Program-made: the position numbers and the translations under genes
In this document: positions 47,311-55,746 of the stretch, one piece after another
How positions within the stretch are numbered: the stretch's first letter is position 1
Layout of the letters: each line of letters opens with the position of its first letter
The notes under the pieces: generated by a model
Told to the model about the DNA's origin: nothing
The model's input: the letters and a program-made list of their open reading frames with translations, nothing else
Databases searched by the model: none
Assembly: GCF_018342475.1 (NCBI RefSeq)
Contig: NZ_JAEMUD010000003.1
Coordinates: 372,001-436,000, forward strand
Length of the DNA stretch: 64,000 bases
Direction of reading: 5' to 3'
Source of the DNA: Parachlamydia sp. AcF125
GTDB taxonomy: Bacteria; Chlamydiota; Chlamydiia; Chlamydiales; Parachlamydiaceae

Positions 47311-48819
47311 TCATTGAAAGTATTGGCCATGAAAGCCTGCAGGGATTGCATGAGGGGCTCTAGCCCGCCCCAATTCTTTAAAACTTTTACCATCTAATAT
47401 AAGCAAAAAAGAATCCCTAAGAACATGGTCCAATACCACAGCGAGGACAACCCCTTCATCTTCCTCTTTAGCATCGGGGGCCGCTACAAATACAGGCTCC
47501 CCTGCGGAACAACCATTTTCAGACCACTTTAGCCACTCTTTTGTGACCGTATTGAGCTTATATAAACCTTCACCATTCAGTAATTCTTTTTTATCTTCGC
47601 TCTTATCGTTAAAACCGGTCAAATACACATAGTGATAAGGTTTTCCATCTAACTTTTCGTTAATTCTTGGAAATTCGTTGGATTGAGGGAATAAAATTTC
47701 TGAAGCAATTTCGCCCGTTTTAAGAGAGAGAGAAAACCTTTCTAAGCGGGATTGATAGTTACCGCTAGGAGCCGTGTCAGAGTTTACATGCAAACTTTTA
47801 CCGGTGATAATGCTGGCATCTTCATACGTTACCATGTCAAGGTGGAGTCTGTCATCTTTTTCAAAAGCATTGGCATGATGAAATGCAAAAAAGGGCTTTG
47901 TCACATACTTACCAATGATATCCCCATTTTGCCTATTTAACACGATAAAGCGGGTTCCTCTTTGTGGTTGCCAGGTAAAATTTTTAATAAAAGCCTGTCC
48001 CTTCACAATTAAATCCAGAGGCTTAACCACTAAAGGAAATTCGGTCAAGATGATATATTTTTCCGTGACTGCAAAACTATGCATATAGGCAGGCTCATCT
48101 ACAGGGATCTCTGCAAGAATAGTCCTTTGAAAAGAGCCATCCATTAAGCCATAAAGGGTATAGTAGCTAGTCAAGCCAAATTTGATAAGATAGTTAAAGG
48201 TGCACTTTTGTTCTCCGTCATAATGAGGATGAGCAGATTCCCAACATTTCTCTTTTGGTAATTGGTCCTGGTAGTTCAGTACTCCCAAGGTATCCAAAGT
48301 CTGTGGGTCGAATTTTACAGGTAAAGGTATCTCAGTCAGGGCAATATATTCCTCAGCTAATTTGGCTACATTGACATTGGCATTTTGAATAGAGGGGTGT
48401 GAAGGGGAAATAAAAAAAGTTAGAAGCTTTTTAAATAGAGAGCGGCAAGGGTCAGAAGCAAACCCTGAGTAATCCAGTGAACCTTGTTCAAAAACAGTGC
48501 GATAAGCATCTGAACGGAGGAACTTGTTAGTATACCTCACCTTCCCCTCCTGAAAGGAAAAAGCGTGCAACATGGCGAGCCCATCAAACCAGTGTACATT
48601 ACTTTGTCCGTTTACTGTTACATTGATAGGACCATTGCGCACTAATGTTCCTGTCAACCAAGTTGGGACTTTTCCTGTAATATCAAGGGGATGATTTGCA
48701 ACTTCTTCTTGAAGCTCAGCCAAAACGTCGAATGCCTTCGGCTTTTTATTAAACGAGACAAACACCATAAATTCCCCTAATAATAAAAGAATCACGAGTA
48801 GAAATTTGTAAAATTTCAT
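47311..48819 (-). CDS. carotenoid oxygenase family protein (RPE65/CCD type)
   Basis: From ATG at 48819 this encodes 502 residues, with AAGG six bases before it; an upstream TTG is less likely. The N-terminus (residues 3-23) is a hydrophobic signal or membrane anchor. The four iron-binding histidines of the seven-bladed carotenoid cleavage dioxygenase fold appear in CWESAHPHYDGE, PAYMHSFAVTEKY, FFAFHHANAFE and, at the very end, AGFHGQYFQ. WLTGTLVRNGP and HWFDGLAMLHAF near the start are also typical. Members cleave carotenoids, apocarotenoids or stilbenes with O2 and Fe(II). An enzyme of this kind is unexpected in an obligate intracellular bacterium; the substrate could come from the host. Confidence 0.9.
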   Translation of the reverse strand: MKFYKFLLVILLLLGEFMVFVSFNKKPKAFDVLAELQEEVANHPLDITGKVPTWLTGTLVRNGPINVTVNGQSNVHWFDGLAMLHAFSFQEGKVRYTNKFLRSDAYRTVFEQGSLDYSGFASDPCRSLFKKLLTFFISPSHPSIQNANVNVAKLAEEYIALTEIPLPVKFDPQTLDTLGVLNYQDQLPKEKCWESAHPHYDGEQKCTFNYLIKFGLTSYYTLYGLMDGSFQRTILAEIPVDEPAYMHSFAVTEKYIILTEFPLVVKPLDLIVKGQAFIKNFTWQPQRGTRFIVLNRQNGDIIGKYVTKPFFAFHHANAFEKDDRLHLDMVTYEDASIITGKSLHVNSDTAPSGNYQSRLERFSLSLKTGEIASEILFPQSNEFPRINEKLDGKPYHYVYLTGFNDKSEDKKELLNGEGLYKLNTVTKEWLKWSENGCSAGEPVFVAAPDAKEEDEGVVLAVVLDHVLRDSFLLILDGKSFKELGRARAPHAIPAGFHGQYFQ

Positions 48820-49281
48820 TATCAATCCTTGTTAAAGACATTTAAACCCTTTAAGTGTATTTTTATTAGTTTTTTCAATATTCGCCAACTTTTTTTAACC
48901 TTTTAACCAAACATAAAAAATATTTTTATTTTCTCTCTTTGTTTTTTAACCCCTTTCTAAAAAACAGCGCTGCTGCAAAAAATTGTGACAAGGTTCACAC
49001 AATCAAATTTCCGTCCACTCGTGTATCCTTGTTCTCCCAATTTATAAGCTAGAACCACCTCCCACTCCCGCTGAGAGAATAAAACGGGCTTTAGAGGTAG
49101 AAACTACTAGCCCACTCACCCCAATCAACTTAGCTTCGCTCACAAAGGCAGGAGCATTCTTGAAGTCTTTTGGAAGAAACTCATTTTTCCTAAACCTTGA
49201 AGTCCGCTTAAAATAACAAGTCGCCAGGATTAAGAAACATTATAAGATGAATCCCTTTCGAGGAAAAATTTTGCCTAAAAT
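48820..49281. other. intergenic, AT-rich
   Basis: No gene recognised. It should contain the promoter of the carotenoid oxygenase gene (right of 48820, minus strand). T-rich runs and short reading frames only. Confidence 0.4.
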
Positions 49282-49710
49282 TTATAATTTAGTTTTTATC
49301 CAATTCATGCAGAGTAATTTCACTTCGTCTGCTACTTCATCAAGGAGGTGTCCTGTTCCTGGTAGTAAATGAAGCTCTTTTGGATTTCGAGCGAGGCGAT
49401 ACACCTCTTCGGAGCAGATGGGAGAGAGGATTTTATCTTCGAGTCCATGGATCAAAAGTAAAGGCTGCTTTTGAAGCTGCTTTGCAGCTTGTACTGCACC
49501 CTAACTCTAGGTAGGCAAAGCAACAATACAAACGACTTGTGGGCATAAGCTAGCAGCTATAATCGCGACAGCTCCCCCAAGAGAATGCCCAATCAAAGCA
49601 ATACGAGTGCGCCCAAGGATAATTAGCTTGTTAATCCCATAGATGACATCCTGCACACAGCTGAAGAGGTTTTTCGGATGTCGATATTTTACACGCAAAG
49701 TAGAAACCTT
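49282..49710 (-). pseudogene. alpha/beta hydrolase relic (C-terminal two thirds)
   Basis: The minus strand carries the catalytic motifs of an alpha/beta hydrolase: the nucleophile elbow [17 protein letters not shown], the acid region LLLIHGLEDKILSPICSEEV and the His region LLPGTGHLLDEVADEV, ending KTKL at 49282. Two stop codons (TAG..TAG, reading VALPT*S*GAV near 49507) interrupt the frame between nucleophile and acid. The N-terminus is missing: before about 49710 the sequence becomes part of a DUF255 fragment. It is dead unless read as pieces. Confidence 0.7.
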
Positions 49711-50154
49711 TTCCTTTTCATGGAGTAATGAAAGAAAACCTGGCATTCCATAACGTGCAGTAGGAGGAAAGTAGGTCCCTGCTAAAAAGGGTTTTAAGTC
49801 AGGCGTCATAAAAATGGACATAGGCCATCCCCCGTGGCCGGTCATTGTTTACACACATGACATATAAATATGGTCTAAATCTGGGCGTTCCTCACGGTCT
49901 ACTTTAATATTGATAAAATGCTCATTCAATAGCTGAGCTATCCGCTCATCCTCGAATGATTCTCTTTCCATCACATGGCACCAGTGGCACGCCGAATATC
50001 CGATCGATAAGAAAATTGGCTTATCTTCCTGTCTTGCTTTTTCTAAAGCTTCTTCTGTCCAAGGATACCAATTGACAGGATTGTACTGGTGCTGAAAAAG
50101 GTAAGGACCTAAGGAAGAGGCGAGGTGATTTGTTTTTTTGCTCATATCCACCAC
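49700..50154 (-). pseudogene. DUF255 thioredoxin-domain (YyaL-type) N-terminal fragment
   Basis: Starts [20 protein letters not shown] at 50154 and shows the family's [17 protein letters not shown], the redox-like [16 protein letters not shown], and [18 protein letters not shown] at 49849-49851 sits where family members have Gln ([11 protein letters not shown]), with the frame continuing as [13 protein letters not shown] and FLAGTYFPP to about residue 145. There it joins the hydrolase relic without a recognisable boundary. Intact family members exceed 600 residues, so about three quarters of the gene is gone. This is deletion plus nonsense. Confidence 0.75.
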
Positions 50155-50406
50155 CTTGCTAATAAAAAAAATAGTTTAAAAACTCTTTAAAATTTTACAA
50201 AAAGAAAATGAAAAAGCTTTCCCCCAGTACCCCAAGGTACTTGAAAACCACCTCTCCAAATGCTTTTATGTGTGAAGCTTTTCCACCCCCACAGCCTAGA
50301 TAAAAAAGAGTTAGAGCCCTAATTAAGGAATTTATAAACCCTATCGCATGTGAATTTTTTTAAGTAAGTAATGGATGAAAAACAAAACAGACAGAGACAC
50401 GTACAA

Positions 50407-51108
50407 TTATGCATTTATCAAATTTGAGCATGTTATTAATCCAGCACGGGAAATAATCGCTTCATCAGACTTTTTAATTAAGATCCTTTCTGCCACTTGC
50501 CCCGCTTGAACCACTACCTCTTTCCATTGGTTTGACCAACATTTTAACACCTGATATCTAAATAGGGAAAATAGTCCTCGCGAACGATAGATAGGACAGA
50601 GCAAATCAGAACTACCTTCCTTATACAGTCCCACCATCTTTCCTAAAGGATGGAATATTTTAGTAAAGCGCCGCTCATTTTGTCCTGCAAGACGAAGGAA
50701 TTCTTGTCCAAATATTTCATCATAACAATCACGATTTATTAAGTTTGTAATAAACCATGATCTGCCCATTAATTTCTTGAGCCGGCCGGTTAACTCACCT
50801 TGCCGAACAGAAGTGCATACTAAAATTTTTTGAGGCGAACTTCCATCTTCTTGGTCCAAATAAGCAGTTTTCCAACGCCAATGAAAGCAATATTTTCTTA
50901 CCTTTCCTGTAAATGTGCTCCAGGCAGTTTTCGAAATGTGAAGATACAGGGTAGGTTCAACACTTTCTGAACGATTAGAATTTCCAAAAAATGAGATTTT
51001 ATAGCGATAAACGGTTTTTCTGTTTCCCTTTAACACATCGTTATTTCCAAAAACGCCTCGTTCTTTAGTATAATGGGTAAATTCAGAATCATCGCCATAA
51101 ATTTTCAT
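50407..51108 (-). CDS. hypothetical protein
   Basis: A 233-residue basic protein not recognised. It is mostly soluble, with SWFITNLINRDCYDEIFG in the middle and a hydrophobic C-terminal stretch (AIISRAGLITCSNLI). The open frame is long enough to be real in AT-rich DNA, and the start codon has GGAG about ten bases upstream. It lies in a decay-rich region, with a pseudogene pair on its right as transcribed and a gap on its left, so it may itself be an accessory gene. Confidence 0.5.
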   Translation of the reverse strand: MKIYGDDSEFTHYTKERGVFGNNDVLKGNRKTVYRYKISFFGNSNRSESVEPTLYLHISKTAWSTFTGKVRKYCFHWRWKTAYLDQEDGSSPQKILVCTSVRQGELTGRLKKLMGRSWFITNLINRDCYDEIFGQEFLRLAGQNERRFTKIFHPLGKMVGLYKEGSSDLLCPIYRSRGLFSLFRYQVLKCWSNQWKEVVVQAGQVAERILIKKSDEAIISRAGLITCSNLINA

Positions 51109-51422
51109 AACATACGCTCCTAAAGGTTTTTCAAAGTTAAGTGTACCATATTCAAAATAAGTGACAATGATTATAACCGCGATCAGCGTTCTGTACTTGT
51201 GAATAAAAAGGGGCGGAAGGGAGATTATAGCTCATCTACCCAAAGCACGTTTGGCTATTCGGCATGGATTCAGAGGAAGATGCCTATTTAAAGATAGCTT
51301 GTACCATTCTAGAAAAAGCTTCAAGGAGGATCTGCTTAGAGTAGTAGAGAGAATTGAGGCATCGGCTTCTTCTGGATTGCCTGCGATAAAGTTCCTTCTA
51401 GGAGGATTCACATCTAATGAAG
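51109..51422. other. intergenic, nothing accepted
   Basis: A plus-strand frame from a TTG at 51251 (66 codons) shows no family features. Otherwise no gene or structure recognised. Confidence 0.35.
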
Positions 51423-51611
51423 TTACAGGGCACCCAATGACACAAGAATAGGGCCGAGTATGCCCCCCTCATAGCCCCAATATAAAGCCATCACTTCCTC
51501 TGAGGCCTTATTAGGAATTTTGCCCATTATATTTTCTGTATAAAATTTTTTGCCAAAGTCGAGGAATGTCATGAGTTCCTGCATGGCTCTCATTTGGCGT
51601 ACAGCATTCAA
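51423..51611 (-). CDS. possible small protein overlapping the 51608 gene
   Basis: A 62-residue frame beginning at a TTG (51611), with internal ATGs further in (for example MRAMQELMTFLDFG). It overlaps the stop of the upstream 120-residue gene by four bases. The tail YEGGILGPILVSLG is hydrophobic and glycine-rich. It could be the C-terminal part of the upstream gene after a frameshift, or a separate small gene. Not recognised. Confidence 0.35.
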   Translation of the reverse strand: MNAVRQMRAMQELMTFLDFGKKFYTENIMGKIPNKASEEVMALYWGYEGGILGPILVSLGAL

Positions 51612-51970
51612 TCCCTATTACCACATAAAGAAATACAGCCTTCCTCGTAATTTAGTCTTTCCTGCTGTTCGAAGAGCTCCTTTTGACACTTCATAATGTA
51701 TTTAAGAAGATCAACAAAATATTTCACAAAAATAGATTTTGAAATCCGTTTTTGGGTAGCCTTCATCTTTTCAATATGATCACAAAGCAGCTCTACCTTC
51801 ACTTTTTGAGGCAAGTGATAAAAATAGATGGCCGGCAGGCCTTCGATCAGTTTGCTTGATTCTTGTACCTCCTTAAGCAATTGTACTTCTTCTACTATTT
51901 TCCCTCTAAAAATAAAGGCGGCCAATATAATAACCAGAGCCAACATTATTAAGGTTTTATCTGCTTTCAT
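51608..51970 (-). CDS. small membrane-anchored protein, unknown
   Basis: A 120-residue protein. Residues 5-21 (KTLIMLALVIILAAFIF) form one transmembrane or signal segment. The rest is charged and helical (EEVQLLKEVQESSKLIEG, KVELLCDHIEKMKATQKRIS) with possible coiled-coil character. An AAAGG sits upstream of its ATG. It lies downstream of the decayed membrane gene at 52008-52463 on the same strand, so it is probably the remaining live member of a small operon. Family not recognised. Confidence 0.5.
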   Translation of the reverse strand: MKADKTLIMLALVIILAAFIFRGKIVEEVQLLKEVQESSKLIEGLPAIYFYHLPQKVKVELLCDHIEKMKATQKRISKSIFVKYFVDLLKYIMKCQKELFEQQERLNYEEGCISLCGNRD

Positions 51971-52007
51971 TTAGGTTTTTCCTTTATGCGGTTGCATTAA
52001 AATTCGG

Positions 52008-52463
52008 TCAAGGATGGACTCCTTGAAAAACAATTGCCAAAAGAGAGTCATAAAAAAGGAATAAAGGGATTTGAATCATCATGAAAGTAAGTATCATCAG
52101 AGCACACCACCAATAGGAAAGACGCTTAGCCCCTTCAATCATTTATTGCTTGATTAGCTGCCTTTGATGGGATTTAGCATACCTTAGAATAAAAGTTGCG
52201 AGTGCAATTGAAATAGGAGGTGCATGGGAGCCAGCCTGTGGCTGCTCGAGGACTAAAAAAAATTGTTAAAAGTAGAATAGGCCCAACTATACCTGCGAGA
52301 TACCACTTTTTGGCACGCCCTGGCAAACCTAATTCCGTAAAATTCCTACCAAAAAATAACATCCAGCCATAGGCCCAGCAATATAGGACGCTAATGCTAT
52401 TTGAGGGATTGACCAAAGATACGGGTGCCCTTGGATAGATTCTATAAGTTTTTTATTATCCAT
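52008..52463 (-). pseudogene. multi-lesion membrane protein gene
   Basis: From ATG 52463 (MDNKKLIESIQGHPYLW) the protein reads to YIAGPMAGCYF, where a run of six T puts it out of frame. The next frame continues GRNFTELGLPGRAKKWYLAG and VGPILLLTIF, where a run of eight T shifts it again. The third frame reads PPISIALATFILRYAKSHQR to a TAA (52143-52145), which is followed in the same frame by MIEGAKRLSYWWCALMILTF and a hydrophobic end at 52008. A T7 in both runs and loss of the stop would restore one roughly 150-residue protein with about four membrane segments. Family not recognised. Confidence 0.6.
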
Positions 52464-52566
52464 TTTTTTTGTTAGGTCTCTAAAGGTGCCACCATTGTTG
52501 TGCTTTTTTCTAGGCATCTCTTTACTCGTATGATTAGAAGCGAAAATGAAATACAATTTTGTCTTA

Positions 52567-52575
52567 ATTGACAAC
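52567..52575. repeat. 9-bp target-site duplication, left copy
   Basis: ATTGACAAC immediately outside the left inverted repeat of the insertion sequence; the identical copy is at 53620-53628. Nine bases is the duplication length expected for the IS903 group. Confidence 0.85.
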
Positions 52576-53619
52576 GGCTGTGTTGAAAAAATCGGTTTAA
52601 AAATTTAATTAAAATTTTCAAAAGTTTTTACTCCTTATTTCTCATGTTGCCAATCTTCTCATCTTGTTGAATAGAATACATCTGAACCTGCTTTCAACTT
52701 TCTGACGTTCAATCGTTTTTGAAAAGAATTGATCGCCAAATAAGCGTTTCAAACTGGAAAAGGCCGTTTCCACTAAAACCCGGCGATTATAGCCTGTCAG
52801 CTTTCCCCAAAGCGATCTAGCCTGTCGATCGCCTCCAAGACCTAATATTTCCAATATGGCTATATCTCTCTCATCGTTTTTGAACTTATATCTGGCATTC
52901 TTTGGAGGTAGAATTAAGGGTTTGGCTCCCTTCTCTTTGATGACTTTGCGCGCCTCCTGCCTATCGTATCCTCCATCGGCCATCACTTGTTTTGGTGAAC
53001 GGGTTAGTTGGTCCAGTAGAGGAGCTGCCATTCTACTGTCTCCAACCTCTGAAGTTGTTGTGATTTCCGCTATGATTTCCAAAGTCTGGGGGTCTACTGC
53101 TAAGTGGGCTTTCATCCACTTACGAGGCCTTCTTTGCCCATGCACTTTTACTTTCCATTCGCCTTCGCCTACCACTTTCATACCTGTTGTATCAAGGATG
53201 ACTGTTCGGCTGTGTGCGTGGGAGAGCTTACCTAACTTTTGAACACACTTGCACATCAGGGTGTAGTCTGGAACCTTGCTGCCTGCTAAAAGTTTTGCTA
53301 AAAAGAATTGTGCAAATCCTTGAAGGGCACGATATGCCAGCTTAAATTGAATTTTTAGCATGAAAAGATTCTCAATAAGCACATTCGAGTACTCGGTTGG
53401 TCTTCCCTTGGTAGGCTGTCATTTTACGGCTGGCTTGAGAAGTTTTGGATCTAAAAGAAAAGTTAGGCTTCCACGTTGAATGAGTTGTTTGTTATACTGT
53501 TGCCAGTTGCGTTCGCGCATCAGAAACTCCTTGGTCTTTTCTTTGGTCGGAAAAAACAAGGAGTTTCTTTTTTTCAAGGGTTTTTAGCAAGATCCTAGAG
53601 AGAATTTTTCAACACATTC
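52576..53619 (-). mobile_element. IS5-family, IS903-group insertion sequence
   Basis: A 1044-bp element. The left end GGCTGTGTTGAAAAAATC and right end (reverse strand) GAATGTGTTGAAAAATTC are imperfect inverted repeats, close to the known IS903 end GGCTTTGTTGAATAAATC. It is flanked by 9-bp direct repeats ATTGACAAC. It carries one transposase gene that has a premature stop. Inserted next to the start of a decayed membrane gene and about 100 bases before the sialidase-like gene. The intact duplication suggests a fairly recent insertion. Confidence 0.9.
52642..53520 (-). pseudogene. IS903-group transposase with in-frame TGA
   Basis: Read from ATG at 53520 the frame gives MRERNWQQYNKQLIQRG and continues to LKPAVK, then a TGA at 53419-53421, then QPTKGRPTEYSN and the rest to 52642. 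Ignoring the stop, the protein is about 292 residues, close to the family length. The DDE triad is present: VILDTTGMKVVGEGEWKVK, QVMADGGYDRQEA and RRVLVETAFSSLKR. Only one lesion separates this from an active enzyme. An internal GTG at 53382 leaves a frame without the first 46 residues, probably inactive. Confidence 0.85.
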
Positions 53620-53628
53620 ATTGACAAC
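53620..53628. repeat. 9-bp target-site duplication, right copy
   Basis: ATTGACAAC, identical to 52567-52575, directly outside the right end of the IS903-group element. Confidence 0.85.
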
Positions 53629-53719
53629 TAACCATTTTTTCAACAAAATGCTTTGAGAACTACCTAACAAATTGCTAATTAAACCAATTACTTAAAAATA
53701 CTCAATTCAAAGTTAATAA

Positions 53720-54817
53720 ATGAATCCAATAGAACCTTACCAACCTTTTCAAAGAGAGCCTATTCAATTTCATTCATCATCTATAACTTCTTCGACTCAA
53801 AAAGAAGCAAAGGAAATCAAAATTGTTAGCAAAGAATTTATTTTCGATAATGCTCCTTTTCCAACCTGTCATGCTTCTACTATTATCGAAATAGAGCCAG
53901 GTATTTTTATGGCAGCTTGGTTTGGCGGAACACGAGAAAAAGCGCCAGACGTTGGCATTTGGACTTCAATTTATAGAAATGAAACTTGGAGTATTCCCAA
54001 AGAAACTGTAAAGCATGATGGAATGCCTTTTTGGAATCCTGTATTATTTAAAATGCCTTCCGGAGAAATCCTCTTATTTTATAAGCATGGCCCAAACCCA
54101 AGAGAATGGCTAGGATTTTTAGCTCGTTCTTTAGATAGTGGCGAAACATGGAATCAAGAAGAACATATTGTCCTTTCCAATGGAGAAAAAGGTCTCGGGC
54201 CTATTAAAAATAAACCGTTATTATTAGAAGATGGAACCTTGATTTGTGGAACTTCCGTTGAAGATCAACAACCCAATATCTGCTATACCGAATATTCAAA
54301 GGATGGTGGTAAAACGTGGGAACGCTCAGGCTCTATTGGACCGCTATATTTGAATGATAAAACTTATGGAATCATTCAACCGACTTTATTACAAACAAAT
54401 AATGGTTTAATAATGTTAGGAAGGCCTCGTGATAATTTAGGCCATGTGTGGTATTCAAAATCTCTCGATCAAGGTTTGTCTTGGTCGCTAGTAGAAAAAC
54501 TAGACTTCCCATCTCCTGATAGTGGCTTAGATGCTATTACCCTAAAAGATGGACGTCATTTACTTGTTTACAATCATACAAAGTCGGGAAGAAAACGCTT
54601 AGATGTTGCTATTTCAAATGACGGAAAAAATTGGACTCATATTTTAAATTTAGAAGAATATATCCCCTCTCCCTGTGATGTTATGCACGTGCAAGAAAAA
54701 AAGGAACCTATTGAGTTTTCATACCCCGCTGTTATTCAATCAAAAGATGGACGTGTTCACATCACTTATACATGGAATCGTAAACGCGTTTCGCACGTTA
54801 TTTTAGAAGAAATATAA
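53720..54817 (+). CDS. sialidase-like BNR-repeat protein
   Basis: A 365-residue six-bladed propeller protein. Four Asp-box motifs (S.D.G..W) are visible: SLDSGETW near residue 139, SKDGGKTW near 194, SLDQGLSW near 250 and SNDGKNW near 302. The end SYPAVIQSKDGRVHITYTWN followed by RKRVSHV is typical of the BNR_2 sialidase-like family. True sialidases release terminal sialic acid using an Arg triad, Glu and Tyr; these were not all placed by eye, so the activity is uncertain. There is no signal peptide, which is odd for a sialidase. The first 35 residues look disordered. It lies about 100 bases past the insertion sequence and may be a transferred gene. Confidence 0.75.
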   Translation: MNPIEPYQPFQREPIQFHSSSITSSTQKEAKEIKIVSKEFIFDNAPFPTCHASTIIEIEPGIFMAAWFGGTREKAPDVGIWTSIYRNETWSIPKETVKHDGMPFWNPVLFKMPSGEILLFYKHGPNPREWLGFLARSLDSGETWNQEEHIVLSNGEKGLGPIKNKPLLLEDGTLICGTSVEDQQPNICYTEYSKDGGKTWERSGSIGPLYLNDKTYGIIQPTLLQTNNGLIMLGRPRDNLGHVWYSKSLDQGLSWSLVEKLDFPSPDSGLDAITLKDGRHLLVYNHTKSGRKRLDVAISNDGKNWTHILNLEEYIPSPCDVMHVQEKKEPIEFSYPAVIQSKDGRVHITYTWNRKRVSHVILEEI

Positions 54818-55135
54818 GCTCGAGATTTCAAAATAAAATTTAAAGAAAGAAAAAACTATATAGTTAATTGGGTCGAGAAGCTTACAAGAAAGGAGGTTAA
54901 TGATCACTCTTGTCTTAATTCGTTGGAGGGCTAAACGAGCGCTATCGTTCTCGCCTTCTTGAATTAAGTGAGTTTTCATGGCCATATTCATATTTTTTGT
55001 AATGAACTCAGAAATCGCAGGCGCATATCCACTGAAGCTTGCAAGGGATATTAGCAGGGTAAACTTGCTATTTTTTTTATAGTCGTATCCCGTTTCCAGG
55101 TTCCAAATAGAAGATTTTACAGGAAAAGACCACTT
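54818..55135. other. convergent intergenic region
   Basis: About 320 bases between the sialidase-like gene and the outer-membrane protein relic. A minus-strand frame (54803-54991) is a featureless shadow. No gene recognised; ends at the strong hairpin at 55136. Confidence 0.4.
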
Positions 55136-55162
55136 TTCACAGTCCTAAAAGAGGACTGTGAA
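55136..55162. terminator. 10-bp perfect hairpin between convergent genes
   Basis: TTCACAGTCC (55136-55145), loop TAAAAGA, GGACTGTGAA (55153-55162). A perfect stem ending 14 bases past the extended stop of the outer-membrane protein frame (55177, minus strand). Its place suggests a terminator for that gene. T runs on either side are short. Confidence 0.6.
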
Positions 55163-55176
55163 AGAAAGGACAAGAA

Positions 55177-55746
55177 TTAGAATGCAATTCCATATTTAAT
55201 ATACATGAGAGGAAAATACATTAAATGGGTATGTTTTGAGTCCATCTACGGTGTTGGAATAGGCACATGCATTTCAATAAAATGGCTGTTGTCACCATTC
55301 TTTTCAAGTTCCTTACCAAAAACGAAGTCTGATGATAGTGTGCCACCGCCTTCTTTGCGATTAGTCAAAGTTCCACTTACTGTCAAACCAATGTCAAAAT
55401 AAACAGAATTTTTTCGTAAAGGACTAAGATAATAATGACCGACCAAATGAGCACCCAGTTGATGGGCGTACCCAATAGTCGAAAAACTAAGGCCTGTGTC
55501 CCAACCAAATTGAGAATAGCGCTCTCTATAGCCGATACCAACATTAGGAATAAAGATAACGGGGCCCACACCCAGATAAGCATAGCGATATGCGTCACGT
55601 ACATCACAATCAAAATCTGGAGCAGGAGCTGCGATATAAGGCTCGGGACAATAAACGTCATTCGCCATAAGTTGACAATAAGCGGAAAACGTAAAAGAAA
55701 AATTAGCTAAAAAAGCAAGAATCAGATATGTAATTTTATTTTTCAT
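55177..55746 (-). pseudogene. outer-membrane beta-barrel protein with premature stop
   Basis: The open frame from 55746 gives 166 residues: signal peptide MKNKITYLILAFLANFSFTF ending SAYCQ or nearby, then alternating strands (YLGVGPVIFIPNVGIGYRER, GLSFSTIGYAHQLGAHLVG). It stops at TAG 55246-55248 after HVPIPTP. The same frame continues with MDSKHTHLMYFPLMY then IKYGIAF and a TAA at 55177. The extension ends in alternating aromatic/hydrophobic residues with a terminal Phe, the C-terminal signal of outer-membrane barrels. Loss of it should block correct assembly. So the gene looks inactivated by one nonsense codon, unless it is read through. The role is unknown. Confidence 0.6.

Noticed and set aside
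51251-51451. 66-codon plus-strand frame
   Set aside because: TTG start, no family features, lies in a decay-rich gap.
53382-53385. Internal GTG as the real start of the transposase
   Set aside because: It would drop 46 residues that match the family start and follow the left-hand ATG at 53520; the TGA is better read as a lesion.
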